Position numbers and translations under genes: made by a program. A DNA stretch of 64,000 bases from Ophiura sarsii (Eukaryota > Echinodermata > Ophiuroidea > Amphilepidida > Ophiuridae): contig CM069455.1 in NCBI GenBank assembly GCA_035610835.1, positions 51,006,639 to 51,070,638 on the forward strand. The letters are read 5' to 3'. Within the stretch, counting starts at the first letter, position 1. The number at the start of each line of letters is the position of its first letter. Positions 39,111 to 49,893 of the stretch are shown here, in pieces. The notes under the pieces were generated by a model, which saw nothing but the letters and a program-made list of their open reading frames with translations, ran no database searches and was not told the DNA's origin.

Positions 39111-39644
39111 TATGGCAAGTATTTTACACAATAGAAGAGATACACCTGGTTTTTCGATCGAAAACCAGGTTTATCAGTAGACACACCTGGTTTTTCGACA
39201 AAAAAACCCAAGTTTTGCCCTTTCCAAATCTTTTTTGTGAGGAAACCGATGACAAGCGATTCCTACTGTTGTACTGTACAATCGATTCGAATGTAATAGT
39301 TTTCGAAAAAAAAGTTTTTTCATTTAATAAACCTGTTTTTTCGATTCAATTGTCATAAGTTTATCGGTCGATAATTTTTTTTGTTGCGAAAATAACTACA
39401 GCAATCGACGACAAACTTGGTTTTTCGATTTGACAAACCTGGCTTATCGATTCGATTGTCATAGTTGTTGAAAACAACTACCAGGTTTCTTGGCTGATAA
39501 ACTTGGTTTTCCAAAAACTAGACAATCGAATCGAAAAACCAGGTTTATCAAATCGAAAAACCAGGTTTATCAAATCGAAAAACCAAATTTTTGGCGAATA
39601 ACTTTGGTTTTTATCTCTTCTATTGTGCAAAAATACTTGCCATA
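39111..39644. mobile_element. TIR element with CCTGGTTTTTCGA hairpin modules (TATGGCA family)
   Basis: Inverted ends TATGGCAAGTATTTTACACA (33 bp in all) and complement, flanked by a 6-bp duplication GAAGCC (39,105-39,110 and 39,645-39,650). The interior holds hairpin words such as CCTGGTTTTTCGATCGAAAA, AAACTTGGTTTTTCGATT and ATCGAAAAACCAGGTTTATC. Same end start, duplication length and module style as the element at 19,633-20,968. Confidence 0.85.
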
Positions 39645-39920
39645 GAAGCCTCGTTACAATATTATGATTAAGGCATAATGACTGCGTATGAGTTATTTAG
39701 AGGTTAAACTGTAAAGAATCAAAATATGTTCACTTTGGCAGCAAGGAATAGCACAAAGGGCGCAGCCATGGGGAAAACTCCGAGGTCTCAAAGTAAATGT
39801 TTTGATTCTTCACCGTCATCGACATCAAAGTCATTATCCTGATTCAAAAACTTTAATTACAATCATGTGTCATTTAATGATACGAACGTGACTTGTACTA
39901 TCAATTATTCTTTACACTTT

Positions 39921-40199
39921 TTACACAGCTGCAGAAATGGGTTTGTCAAATTCTATGCAGGCTATCATCCCCTCTTTTTCTTTTCTTTTTTGTTGTAAAT
40001 AAAGAGCAAATGTGAACAATAGCCCAACAGACATTAACAAGGTTAATGAACTGAGTGATTCGAAATCAAACTGGTAACTCTCTACAACCTGGTCTTTTGA
40101 CAAAGTTAAGAAACAGATGGACACTCCAAAACCAAAGAAGAAGACAAACACCAAGAAAGACGATGACAACCAGGAGCCGTGGTTTTGTTGTTCTACCGT
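39921..40199 (-). pseudogene. Minus-strand ORF with two hydrophobic segments, unknown
   Basis: From an in-frame stop near 40,205 to a stop at 39,921 it reads TVEQQNHGSWLSSSFLVFVFFFGFGVSICFL, a polar loop, LSSLTLLMSVGLLFTFALYLQQKRKEKEG and a short tail. Two likely membrane helices followed by a basic stretch look like part of a membrane protein. There is no ATG, no convincing acceptor, and no family I recognise. It could be a stray exon, relic, or chance T-rich frame. Confidence 0.25.
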
Positions 40200-40684
40200 A
40201 TGTTAAACGTGTTTCTGAACGTGTGTCAAGAACTATATGATGACCTACCGTTGTACTAGCGCTTACCCAACACTAGCTAACAATCGGGCTATTGGTGTGG
40301 GGGGGGGGGGGGGGGGGGGGGCGGTTGGAGGAACGAGTCTACAGACTATAACAAAACAAATTATACAATTGCAATTTCATTTTTAACCCATTATTAAAAT
40401 CATGCAATGTCAAAATCTTTTACACTCTGTGATAAGTGATGTGTTTACTACCAGAACAATTGTATTTGCTCTTTTTAACTTTAAATATTATGACCAATCT
40501 ACTAAAGTCATCTAGAAATCGGATTGGGCCACTTTCAGCATAATACTATAATCTTGTTTGTTGAAATTAAATGGTTGGTATCATGCAAGGATCAGTAAGA
40601 GAACTTCTTTTTCAAATAAATGTATTTCATTTCAATATAATAAATGTATGAAATTCAATAAATAAATAATATCTTGATCAATTT
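40200..40684. other. Unassigned stretch with a poly(G) run
   Basis: A run of about 23 G at 40,299-40,321; otherwise AT-rich, no gene supported. Confidence 0.5.
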
Positions 40685-41170
40685 CGTTGAGTCCATAAAT
40701 GAAATAGCTCATTATTGCTCCTGACATGGTACCCCATCCTAAATCCACCATACATGAGACATGGAGCCATTCTGGTTCTTCCATGTGCTAACAACTCAGA
40801 TACCACCGTGTTATTGAACAGATCAAGGTAGCGTTAAGCATTCATGTTCCCTCTATGAAGATAGGTTCAATCAAAGTTCCATCACCAAAGAATCCCGCCC
40901 GAACAAGCAGTTTCTGTCTGATTGTGGGTACATGTAGGCATAAGTGAAGTCTAGAGGAGGTTATTTCTGTGCGCATAATGGCTGACGAGACTGGTGTTCA
41001 CTCTGCTCTCCATAGGAAATATTGCTTCGTCTCCAATGAAAATATCATGCATAAATCTTTCCTGCCGCACCCAGTTCTAGCCACTGTGAATATTGGAGTC
41101 TCCTTGGAAAGTCTGTAGCCAGAAGTTTCACTTGAAATGAACCATTTTCTAACAAAGCGTTCTATGCTTA
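40685..41170 (-). pseudogene. Decayed Tc1/mariner-type transposase
   Basis: On the minus strand, conceptual translation across stops and shifts gives IGDEAIFPMESRVNTSLVSHYA, then QKLLVRAGFFGDGTLIEPIF, then a YLDLFNNTVV segment. This matches the order DE(A/S)xF, VNxxN, (K)xxVWAGxxGDxxIGPFFIEG, YLxxL of the IS630/Tc1/mariner-type DDE domain. Stops interrupt it and the N-terminal DNA-binding part is not seen. It may relate to the mariner-like MITE at 44,329, but no shared ends are visible. Confidence 0.6.
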
Positions 41171-41807
41171 TCCGTCAGGAAGCAGAGATAATGATCAATT
41201 GTCTAAAGTAATAAAGTAGTCGTAAAATCATCTGGGCCACATTGGCTAAATCACTGGGAAGAACATTATCAATGGAATCGACCCATGAACATAGACATAG
41301 AACGCTTTGTATAATTGTGTGGGTTAAAGTCTGTAGTGCTAGTCATGACTATCATCTTCAAGTTGATACCAACATTTAAGGTACACGTTTCTTATAACGT
41401 CGAAAAATAACCATTTTATAATCGGCAATTAACGTGTAAATGCAGCAGGTGTATTTGGTGGGATGAGACACCCTGGTTCAGTATGGGTCATTTGTTTCTT
41501 CTAGCTAATTGGGGGCTTTTTAGAGGGACGAGCCACCAACTGCTGATATTTGCCGATTGTTAATTTATAATATCCGCTTTGATTACACATTACTGTAAAA
41601 TGTACAGTAAAATATGGTAAAAAAGGATAAAAGTGACATCAGTATTCGACTGTCATTTGGAAATACAACAAAATACGGTATTTCTTATGTTCAATTGTCC
41701 AGGCCTATTATGACTAAATTTAAAACTGCAGCTCTTATTCAAGTTTTAAAGAATATCAACATCGTTAATACATTATTATGAATTGTCAATTATACGATTA
41801 AGTACTA
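41171..41807. other. Unassigned AT-rich stretch
   Basis: No gene supported. Confidence 0.4.
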
Positions 41808-42090
41808 AATTTTACAGTAACAAATATTGCAAATTTAACGGTTAAAAGATGGCAGCAAGGATGCCAACTTTGTACCGTAAAAATACAATTTGTACAGGTG
41901 TTTTTTTGAGACGGTCGCCAGTGCTTTTTCATTCTCTACACATTTCCAAGCTCAGTATTAACCCCCAAATATGTATATTTTCAATTGTTGTTATTAAATT
42001 CTTTTTTAAAAGTATACTGTAAATTTGACGGTGAAAAGTTGGCATCCCTGCTGCCAGCTTTTTACTGTAAATTTAGAGGGTTTTTTTCTA
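41808..42090. mobile_element. Short palindromic MITE (ACTGTAAATTT / GGCAGCAAGGATGCC)
   Basis: The left part contains AAATTTAACGGTTAAAAG and GGCAGCAAGGATGCCAACTT; the right part contains AAAGTTGGCATCCCTGCTGCC with TACTGTAAATTT on both sides, that is, inverted copies about 130 bp apart. No ORF. Confidence 0.6.
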
Positions 42091-42380
42091 ACAGTGTACT
42101 GTATAGTCATCGTCATTGGTCAAAATGCAGACATATCTGAGCTAGAAAACCCGAAACGTCGTCCCATAAGCGGCTCATTAGTAATTGGTCTAAAAAAAAT
42201 GGGTTTCACTTTATTGATCAGACAAACAGACAAAACTCTATAGTCTGTGACACATTCGACGAGTAGTAGCTAGCCCACAGACGGATATACTGTGTTTGAA
42301 GAATGAAGTATGGATAAAATGTCTCTCGCGGGATTGAAACAATTGGTTGGCAATCGTATCGTATACATGGTATAGATTAA

Positions 42381-42632
42381 CACTTTCCATGCGTGCAACA
42401 GTCGTCTGAAGACGACAGTTCCAAAGAATTCACAAAGTATTTCAAAAATTGCAACATTATTGAATTGCATTACCATGTTTTGAATCACCATGATAAATGC
42501 ATTAAACTAAGTACACACATGCCTAGTGTTGGTTCAGTAATCCTTGCGATAGACTTTGAAAGTTGGAAAAGGTTTCTATAAACTATCTACTTTGTGTGTA
42601 ATATGGTAAAACTAATAACCGCGTGGAAAGTG
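42381..42632 (+). mobile_element. TTAA MITE (CACTTTCCACGCGG family), copy 1
   Basis: Ends CACTTTCCATGCG ... CGCGTGGAAAGTG between TTAA at 42,377-42,380 and 42,633-42,636. The interior shares GAATCACCATGA, AAATGCATT and CATGCCTAGTGTTGG with the other copies. TTAA duplication and about 250 bp fit piggyBac-type MITEs. Confidence 0.85.
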
Positions 42633-42960
42633 TTAAATTACCAGGTTATATTCGCTCCCTGAGTACCCCACACTGCACTTTATGTCTAATGTTTGAAAAA
42701 CGAGATCAAGCGGCCCACACAACAGCTTTTATTAGTCTATTTTGTTGACCCTGAGCTTTGACGTTGCTTCTCATTTTGCTGACTTTCTATCTTCACTGTT
42801 ATTATTTATCCTTGCCGTTTATTTACTCTGACGGTTTTGCCCTTTTGGCTTGGCAAACAAGACAACATTTCCAGCATAAGTTCTGGAAATGATGTTTGCG
42901 GAATTTTGGCAAAACCAAAACCATCGGATAAAAAGAAGACATGTAACATATGAAAGATTG

Positions 42961-43272
42961 GACAAAGTGTACTTTAGATCGCAGATACTGGTATACCAGT
43001 ATCGTTCAATACTGGAACATAAAATTTGCCAGTATCGGTCGATACTGGTACGATTTTACTGTTCCAGTATCGGTCGATACTGAAACACCAAATTGTGTTC
43101 CAGTATCGAGCGATACAGGAATAGCAAAATGTTCTAGTATCGGGCAATACTGGTACACGTTATACCAGTGAGATTTGTCCCAGTATTGAACGATACTGGT
43201 ACATAATTATGTTCCAGTATCGGATGATACTAGTACCTGTCAAGTATCGGGGACCTAAAGAACACTTTTCCC
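42961..43272. mobile_element. CAGTATCG hairpin-array TIR element, best copy
   Basis: Ends AAAGTGTACTTTAGATC and GGACCTAAAGAACACTTTT are inverted. The interior has about eight modules such as CCAGTATCGTTCAATACTGG and CCAGTATCGGTCGATACTG, spaced regularly. No ORF beyond repeat-driven frames. Confidence 0.8.
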
Positions 43273-43602
43273 GAAGGAAGGCCAGATAGATAAAATTGCA
43301 TGGAGATTCTCTATACTTAGCTAATAATGTTTACTCTTTTATTCAAAATCCACCGGGAGCGAGTGGGTGTTGAATATACATTACAGGGCGGACATGTGAC
43401 GAGTAATAGACGTGAAAGAGGCGCCAATGAACACTTGAGTTTCATATTGGCCGATGTGCCCACTTTTGTTTATTACTCCGAAAGTGCTACAGTGGTACCA
43501 AGTCGAACATTATAGGTTACAGTGCTAAAATTAGTTGATAGAGATGATCGCCGTACCGAATTCTCTTTGCCATACTCAACTTAACCATTGGCACCCTTTT
43601 AA

Positions 43603-44155
43603 CAGTTAATAAGATCGAATAAAAAATACGAATTTTTAAATTCGTGCAGCGAATTCATGGAGGCCGCCATTTTTAAAATTACGTCATTATAATAGTTGTT
43701 GCTAAGAACGCTGTTTTTTTACCTTTTCTTGAATGGAGTGCGCAGTTTATCATTAAATAAACTAAATTTGATTTAAACTCGATTCCAGATGATGTTTTGT
43801 GCGTTCAATTGACCCCGAAAAACAAATGACGTCATTTTTAATGACAAAACCACCTCTTACACGAACGAATTTGTTCCATTTTTTTGGGTTTAAAATCATT
43901 TGTTACTCCTTTTTCCTTCAATAGATTTTTCTTGCCGTCGGTGAAACGTTAGTAAATACATTTAACTATCGGATTCATAAGTTTTAACATACCCCGAATT
44001 AATAGAATTTCCCCGCAGCCAATAAAACCTTTAATTGCTATATACTTAACTGTGTACATCCGGGACACTAATATACTTTTAAAACAAAATGGCGGCCCTC
44101 ATAGTCGGACACGAATTTAAAAATTCGCATATTTTAATTCGATCTTACTGACTGT
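43603..44155. mobile_element. About 553-bp MITE with 46-bp TIRs
   Basis: Left CAGTTAATAAGATCGAAT ... TTTTTAAATTCGTG and right complement (44,109-44,155), flanked by TTAA at both sides. The interior includes GAGGCCGCCATTTTTAAAAT and AATGACGTCATTTTT-like words. No ORF. Confidence 0.8.
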
Positions 44156-44328
44156 TTAATAACCTATCCCTTTTGTATATCTCACTGAATACCCATTTTG
44201 AAAAAGGGCCTAGAAAAAATGTAAGATAAATGACCACCATTTATATTTCATACATGCCGTTTGTTGTCTCTGACGGTTTTGCCCTTTTGGCTTGGCAAAC
44301 ACTGTGATATGACATCAACTGCAAATTA

Positions 44329-45395
44329 TACGAGGGTCATTCAATAAGTTCTACCTCCTCCCTCATAACATCGCTAATATTAATGTCAACCTTATGACAT
44401 ATTTGTCATGATTATAGCTCCGTATCATAGCTACGAATGCGTAGTAAATGATAATTGATATCTGTTTTACTTTTGTTATGACGCGGTCAAAGCCAGAGAG
44501 AGATTTTGGACAACGGACACAGAAAATTACCTTAAAAATATACACATGTTTTCGGGTGTTTTTTCGTATTGTATGGTTAGATATAAGAGCATGATTTAAA
44601 TACTGAAAATGGAAATGAATAAATGATATTTGAATATATTGCAGTATTATCATGTATAGCTAAGATTGTAAACAATATTAACTCTTGCAGGCTTGCAAAT
44701 AGTGTACTATCAACTCAAATGTATTGCTATGCCTTTGGCATACTGGAATACTGCTAATTAGTCAAATGTTCGTTGTTACAACTTGAACCACAATGATGTC
44801 TCGAATGTTAAATCTTTACCATAATAGTTACTTTATGAGTTTTACTTATGTGCAACCTTCAGAATAGTCAATCAGGTAGTCAATGATGGAAAATTATCGC
44901 TTTGACATACTTTAAATCCCTCCATTTAGTTCGATATATTGAAGATCGCTTAGTTATCATGAAAGTCAAATATGACTTTTACAGGGTTCTCTAGGGGAGG
45001 GGTAAACTGAATGGTTGTCCTGACCTGGATCTGGCTAATCAGAGGGCATATTTCTTCCAAAGCAATTAGTCAACTTTATTATTTACAGTCTGTTAAAGAG
45101 ATATCTGACATTTAGAACAGTTATAATTGACCAAATAGGTATGTTTTGCCTCTTACAATAGGCCAATTGAAAAGCACTTCGGCGATATTTTGCTGTTTTT
45201 CCTCCGTTTCCGTCACACTAAATCGAGGTTTGGTTCTCACTGCATGCCCGGAAAAGTACGACCAGTAGTCAGATCAATTAACATTGGATTTGTAGCTGAG
45301 GTTCCAAGCTACAATCGTGTGATATTTGATAAGACTGGCTCATATAATAATAAAGTTTTGAGGTAGGAGGTAGAACTTATTGAATGACCCTCGTA
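44329..45395. mobile_element. Mariner-like TIR element, about 1.07 kb
   Basis: 37-bp TIRs start TACGAGGGTCATTCAATAAG, include GTTCTACCTCCT and have one mismatch. TACGAGGG-type ends with TA are typical of mariner. No transposase frame survives or was ever present, so it is non-autonomous or decayed. Confidence 0.85.
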
Positions 45396-46039
45396 CATAA
45401 TAAATGGTTAAAACTGATACAAAGGACATCATGATAAACTGTGTAAATAAATTACAAATGGCATGGGACTTTGGCAAAGTTAAAAATAGCGGAAAAGACG
45501 GGAGACAAACAAATTAGTGATTTGTACAGGCCCGATTAAATGTTCATATCGATTTTCTCTACTTAGCCAACAGTTTTACTATTTTTCGATGGGCCACGAC
45601 ATTTGACCTTTTGTTATACCAAACAATGCTGCCCCGCCTGAAAAAGACTGCCACACAATTCGTAGAGTCCCGTGTGAACGTATACGTGCGGGTCACATAA
45701 CTTAACATTAAGATTAAACGGGGGGCTGTTTCTACTGGGAAAGTTACCGTTTATTACCGGTAACAAACCTGGTTTGTGAAGGTTTTTGCGGTTACAAAAC
45801 TTACCGTTAATTAACGTTATCTGGCTGTTTCAACTGGGCAACTTAGCAGTAATCCAGTCTTCTGCAGCGACTGTAAAATATTAATTCTGTTTCTAGCTTC
45901 GTACGGGTCAGACACGCTTCTTTAAACGGGTAGCGGCTCCGGGCTTACTTTTAGGGGGTACTCTTAATTTAAGAAGTCAAGTTCGTGGACAAGGAATGGT
46001 GAAACATTATTAAAGGAATAATGTGATCATGCGAAAATC
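45396..46039. other. Unassigned stretch
   Basis: No gene supported. A doubled GGCTGTTTC(T/A)ACTGGG with GTTACCGTTTATTACCGG lies near 45,725-45,840. Confidence 0.4.
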
Positions 46040-46420
46040 AGGTAAATTAAAAGTACTATAAGTGTATGGCAAACAAAATGTTTGGTCAAATGAAGAGGTG
46101 ATTAATTATCCACCTTAAATGCAAATCAGTTAAATTAAATGTATGGCAAACAAAATGTTATGACAAATGATGATAGGTGATTAAATGTCCACCTTTATGC
46201 AAATCAGTGAAATTAAGTGTTTGGTAAACAAAATGTTATATCAAATGAGAAGGTGATAAAATGTCCACCTTTATGCAAATTGGTTAAGTTTGTGTATGGC
46301 AAACAAAATGTTATATTAAATGATACGGTGTTAAAGTGTTCATCTTAATGCAAATCAGCTAAATGAAGTGTATGCCAAACAAATATTATGGCAAAGGATA
46401 AGGTGTTAAATGTGCTAAAT
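46040..46420. repeat. Tandem repeat, about 77-80-bp unit, 4-5 copies
   Basis: Units contain GTATGGCAAACAAAATGTTAT, then AGGTGATTAAATGTCCACCT, then TATGCAAATCAGTTAAATTA. The copies diverge by point changes. Confidence 0.8.
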
Positions 46421-46640
46421 ATATGGAAGCATCAATCGTCCGCCGTACCGACATGTGAGTGAGCATTGTATATACACAGGCTATAATTGACAAATATCGA
46501 CACACCAAAATCCCCCGCCAAATGTGCATTTCAGCAATGACGGATCGTGCAAATAAATGACCCGTATGTATCAAGAAGCGACCTTTACCTCATACCTCTG
46601 TGTCGACTCCCTCAAACTTTATGGTTGCAATTACCGTTAA

Positions 46641-46882
46641 GAACGCTTTCCATGCGGCTGGCGGCTGCAGACGACATTCCAAATTTTCAAAAAAAGTTTT
46701 AAAAATGTCAACATTATTGAATTCTATTATCATATTTGGAATCACCATAAGAAATGCATTGAAATAAGTACAAACATGCCTAGTATTGGTTCAGCAATCC
46801 TTGAGGTAGACCTTGAAAGTTTGGAAAGGTTTCTGAAAAATCTGTTTTTTGTATGGTAAAACTAATAGCCGCATGGAAAGTG
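46641..46882 (+). mobile_element. TTAA MITE (CACTTTCCACGCGG family), copy 2
   Basis: The left end is degraded (GAACGCTTTCCATGCGGC) after TTAA; the right end GCATGGAAAGTG is followed by TTAA. The interior is collinear with the other copies. Confidence 0.8.
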
Positions 46883-47057
46883 TTAAGTTCTCCAGTAGAA
46901 ACACGCTCAATGGGATTCGCCACAATTTGGCCTGACAATTGTCATCATCGATTTCCAATAGTTAGTACAGGGGTGTCAACGAATTCATCTTAAATATTCA
47001 AAAAGTCAGTTTTATGTTGATATTTTGAACTTAAAATGTCTAACGGTTGATTGACAG

Positions 47058-47221
47058 GTGTAATAGCATTCTCGATCCCTAAACGAATGTTAATAGTCGG
47101 GATTTTAAAATTCGGAACGGGCGGTTTTCGGGGTGACATCGGTGGACATGAAGAGAGCCCTCTTACGGCAATTTATCTTCTACAACATTGGCGATATGAA
47201 AATAAAAAAGGGGATTTTCAG
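47058..47221 (+). CDS. Orphan exon candidate with FGTGGFRGDIGG
   Basis: Acceptor-like GATTGACAG and a perfect donor CAG|GTGAGT bound 164 bases, open in one frame in phase 1-0. The residues include VIAFSIPKRMLIVGILKFGTGGFRGDIGG then HEESPLTAIYLLQHWRYENKKGDFQ. KFGTGGFRG resembles the N-terminal signature of alpha-D-phosphohexomutases (KFGTxGxRG), but what follows does not fit well, so no function is assigned. The acceptor's pyrimidine tract is poor and I find no neighbouring exons. Confidence 0.35.
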
Positions 47222-48727
47222 GTGAGTCAGAATGTACGCGCACTTTTTATAAGGGCGTCACAAAATGTTAGACATGAAGATTCAAAACCATTAAAAGACC
47301 TATGATTTGGCTTGTATTCAAAAGAAGAATTTTAACAATCGACCATTGTATTATCAAGTTACACTAATTTGAAGCCAATCGACTGGATGGTCAAATTATG
47401 AAGTCATTTCTTATCTTTCTTTAATCCAGACTTTATTACTCATAAATCCACAGTTCTATTAATTTCCAGACCGAATAAGTTTTTGTATCCATCATTCATG
47501 TGCCTTTTCATGTTTTTCACTTCTAGTTTCATTGGTTGGCAACTCTGGATCAGCCACCCAACACTATTGTGTGCTATTGTTATTCCGTGGATTGGCTAAA
47601 AAATACCGGGTTCTACTAAAATTGTTGTAACATTATGACGCAATGTTAGATTTCAAAAGTTCTTTTTTTGAATGAAGGCCACAAGTGAGTCTGTCGGGTG
47701 AGTAAATTTGACATTTTACGGGCGCAAATTAGTGTAAAATAGCATTATGTAAAGTCTTGTCGTTTCATTTTTATTTCTTCCTCCCCCATATGAAAAACCT
47801 AGCTACTTCACTGCCGCAGAGAGCGACATAATTTCGGTTTCTATCCCTAAGTTTTAGGGGTAATCGGGCAGTCTAAACTGTCCTTGTTATTTCACGATTA
47901 TACGCCGAAATCATATTCATTGCGCGGAAGATGAATCGTCGGTTGGCAGAAAGGACGCTATTATTGAAGTCACAATTCATCTATATGATGACGTAAGCAG
48001 ACTTATAACGTCCATTTGGCGTACTTTGAAAGAGTGGGTAAATTGCACATGAAATATCAATACGCGTAGATCTTCAAAATGGCTAAACGGGCAAACACAT
48101 TGAATTAATGACACACATAGAGAGCTATGGAGCTACGATGTCCATACACACCCGTATTCGGCAGCAATTCTGGGCAAGAATTATTAACTAAACAATACAA
48201 ATCATCTGTAACATATTCTGCGCTAATTATATTTAATTAGCAATTCATTTTTGCTTGATCATGCGCACAAAGGTTAACTGATTGCAATCAACTAAATCAA
48301 CTTTTTGATGAAAAACTTACGTATTTTTGGGCTGAGAGTTTCGCTGGTAAACGACTAGCTTTCTCAAAGCTACTTATCGGTTGTGTGTTCGGCTTTTGTT
48401 CGTGACGCCCTTGTTGGGAGAGTGACTAATCAGTGGATCATACATAAGATTGTAGACCCCTCGTCTCTATTCATGACCTATGTACCTCGTCTCATAATCA
48501 AGATAGATTCACGTATTCAACGTGCCCATACTGTTCTCCTCTCTTCCCAAAATTGAGCCCCTCTCCTAGTAAATGACATGATTTTTACCAGATATAGACG
48601 CAAAGAATCGTTAACAGAACTACTCATCAGCCTTCACTGATCACGTGGCAAAAAAGGCAATGTAAATGTTGGAAATTATTGAATAAGTATTTGTGTTTTT
48701 TCTAATCCAGATACGTTTGAATAATCA
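47222..48727. other. Unassigned stretch
   Basis: No gene supported. Confidence 0.4.
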
Positions 48728-49103
48728 GAAAAAGGTATACCAGTATCGTTCAATTCTGAAACATAAAATTTACCAGTATCGCCCGATACTGGAACGAATT
48801 AATGTCGAGCGATACTGGAACGTTTTTATGCTCCAGTATCGGGCGATACTGATACACATGCTACCAGCAATGAATTGTCCCAGTATTGAACGATACTGGT
48901 ACATACTTTGTGTTCCAGTATCGCCCGATACTGGAGCATAAAAACGTTCCAGTGTCGCTCGACATTAATTCGTTCCAATATTTTATTGGTGCCAGTATCG
49001 GAAATTACTGGAACACTGACTTTGTACCAGTATCGAGCGATACTGGATGTTCAAGTATCGGGGGATACTAGTACAGTCCTGAATTTGGGACCTGAAGTAA
49101 ACT
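48728..49103. mobile_element. CAGTATCG hairpin-array TIR element, rearranged copy
   Basis: Many CCAGTATCGnnCGATACTGG modules. Part is itself inverted: GAACGAATTAATGTCGAGCG (48,793) recurs as complement near 48,955, giving a large internal palindrome. The right end has GGGACCTGAAGTAAACTTC; the left TIR is missing or eroded. Confidence 0.78.
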
Positions 49104-49593
49104 TCTTCCAAATAATAAATAGCTTTTCAGATATAGGCTATTTTAGAAATATTGCACCTTATTTTTATCACGAGTTTTCATTTCCTCAATGGAATGTATG
49201 ATTTTTTTCTCTCTCTAACAGTGGCATGACCTAAATTTAGCGCTGTGGTTATGCAAACATTTCAAATTACCATTGAATTTGTTAGCGTTTTGATGTTGAT
49301 GTTTGTTGGGTCTGCACATTCTATAAATTAGATCCTCGCCGAAACATAAACCCAATAGTGATCAGCGCCCCTTTAATTGAATGTTATCCGTTTCGCCATT
49401 TTTCTTTACTTTTAGTCTCCAATATCTTTATGGAATGATTTCAAATACCCTTTTGTGAATCTAGCCACATCCCAATGTATGGAGGATAGAAGAAATCGGA
49501 ATAGGGAATATTAGAGGTGGATCAAAATGGACGTGTTGGTGACCCAAGTCATATCTGAGTTATTGCTATGCTATCACTTGAAACAGCACGTTA
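49104..49593. other. Unassigned stretch
   Basis: AT-rich; nothing supported. Confidence 0.4.
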
Positions 49594-49596
49594 TAA

Positions 49597-49893
49597 GGCC
49601 AAACAAAGAAGAAGGTCTGTCTCAGAAGCCCGCCCGCATTGGTATGTGAAATGAGCTACGGCGCGTAGGTCTATACGCTGGGAGGCTAAAAAACTCTTTT
49701 TTCTTGATTTTTTTATTTTTTTTTAAAAGTTTTTTTATAAAAAAGTTAAAAACAGTTCTCCGTTAGCTTGGATAAGCAAAAAAAACAAAATCGCATACCT
49801 CAAAGCCTATTAAAAAAAATAAAAAAATAAAAAATCGCACAGCACTTACCTTTTTTGCACAATGTTTCTGAGACAGACCTTCTTTGTTTGGCC
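49597..49893. mobile_element. 297-bp MITE, TAA-flanked
   Basis: Ends GGCCAAACAAAGAAGAAGG + TCTGTCTCAGAA and inverted TTCTGAGACAGACCTTC + TTTGTTTGGCC, with TAA at both sides (49,594-49,596; 49,894-49,896). The centre is A/T homopolymer-rich. A PIF/Harbinger-type MITE is likely. Confidence 0.85.

Larger units (their letters stand above)
42826..44301. repeat. Segment bounded by a 34-bp exact direct repeat
   Basis: CTCTGACGGTTTTGCCCTTT + TGGCTTGGCAAACA occurs at 42,826-42,859 and again at 44,268-44,301, with weaker similarity just upstream (TGCCGTTT). Between them lie a hairpin-array element and a MITE. Origin unclear. Confidence 0.7.

Noticed and set aside
42950..43171. ORFs rich in QYRSILEH-type repeats
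   Set aside because: Products of the CAGTATCG hairpin modules; the same peptide words appear at the other copies of this element.
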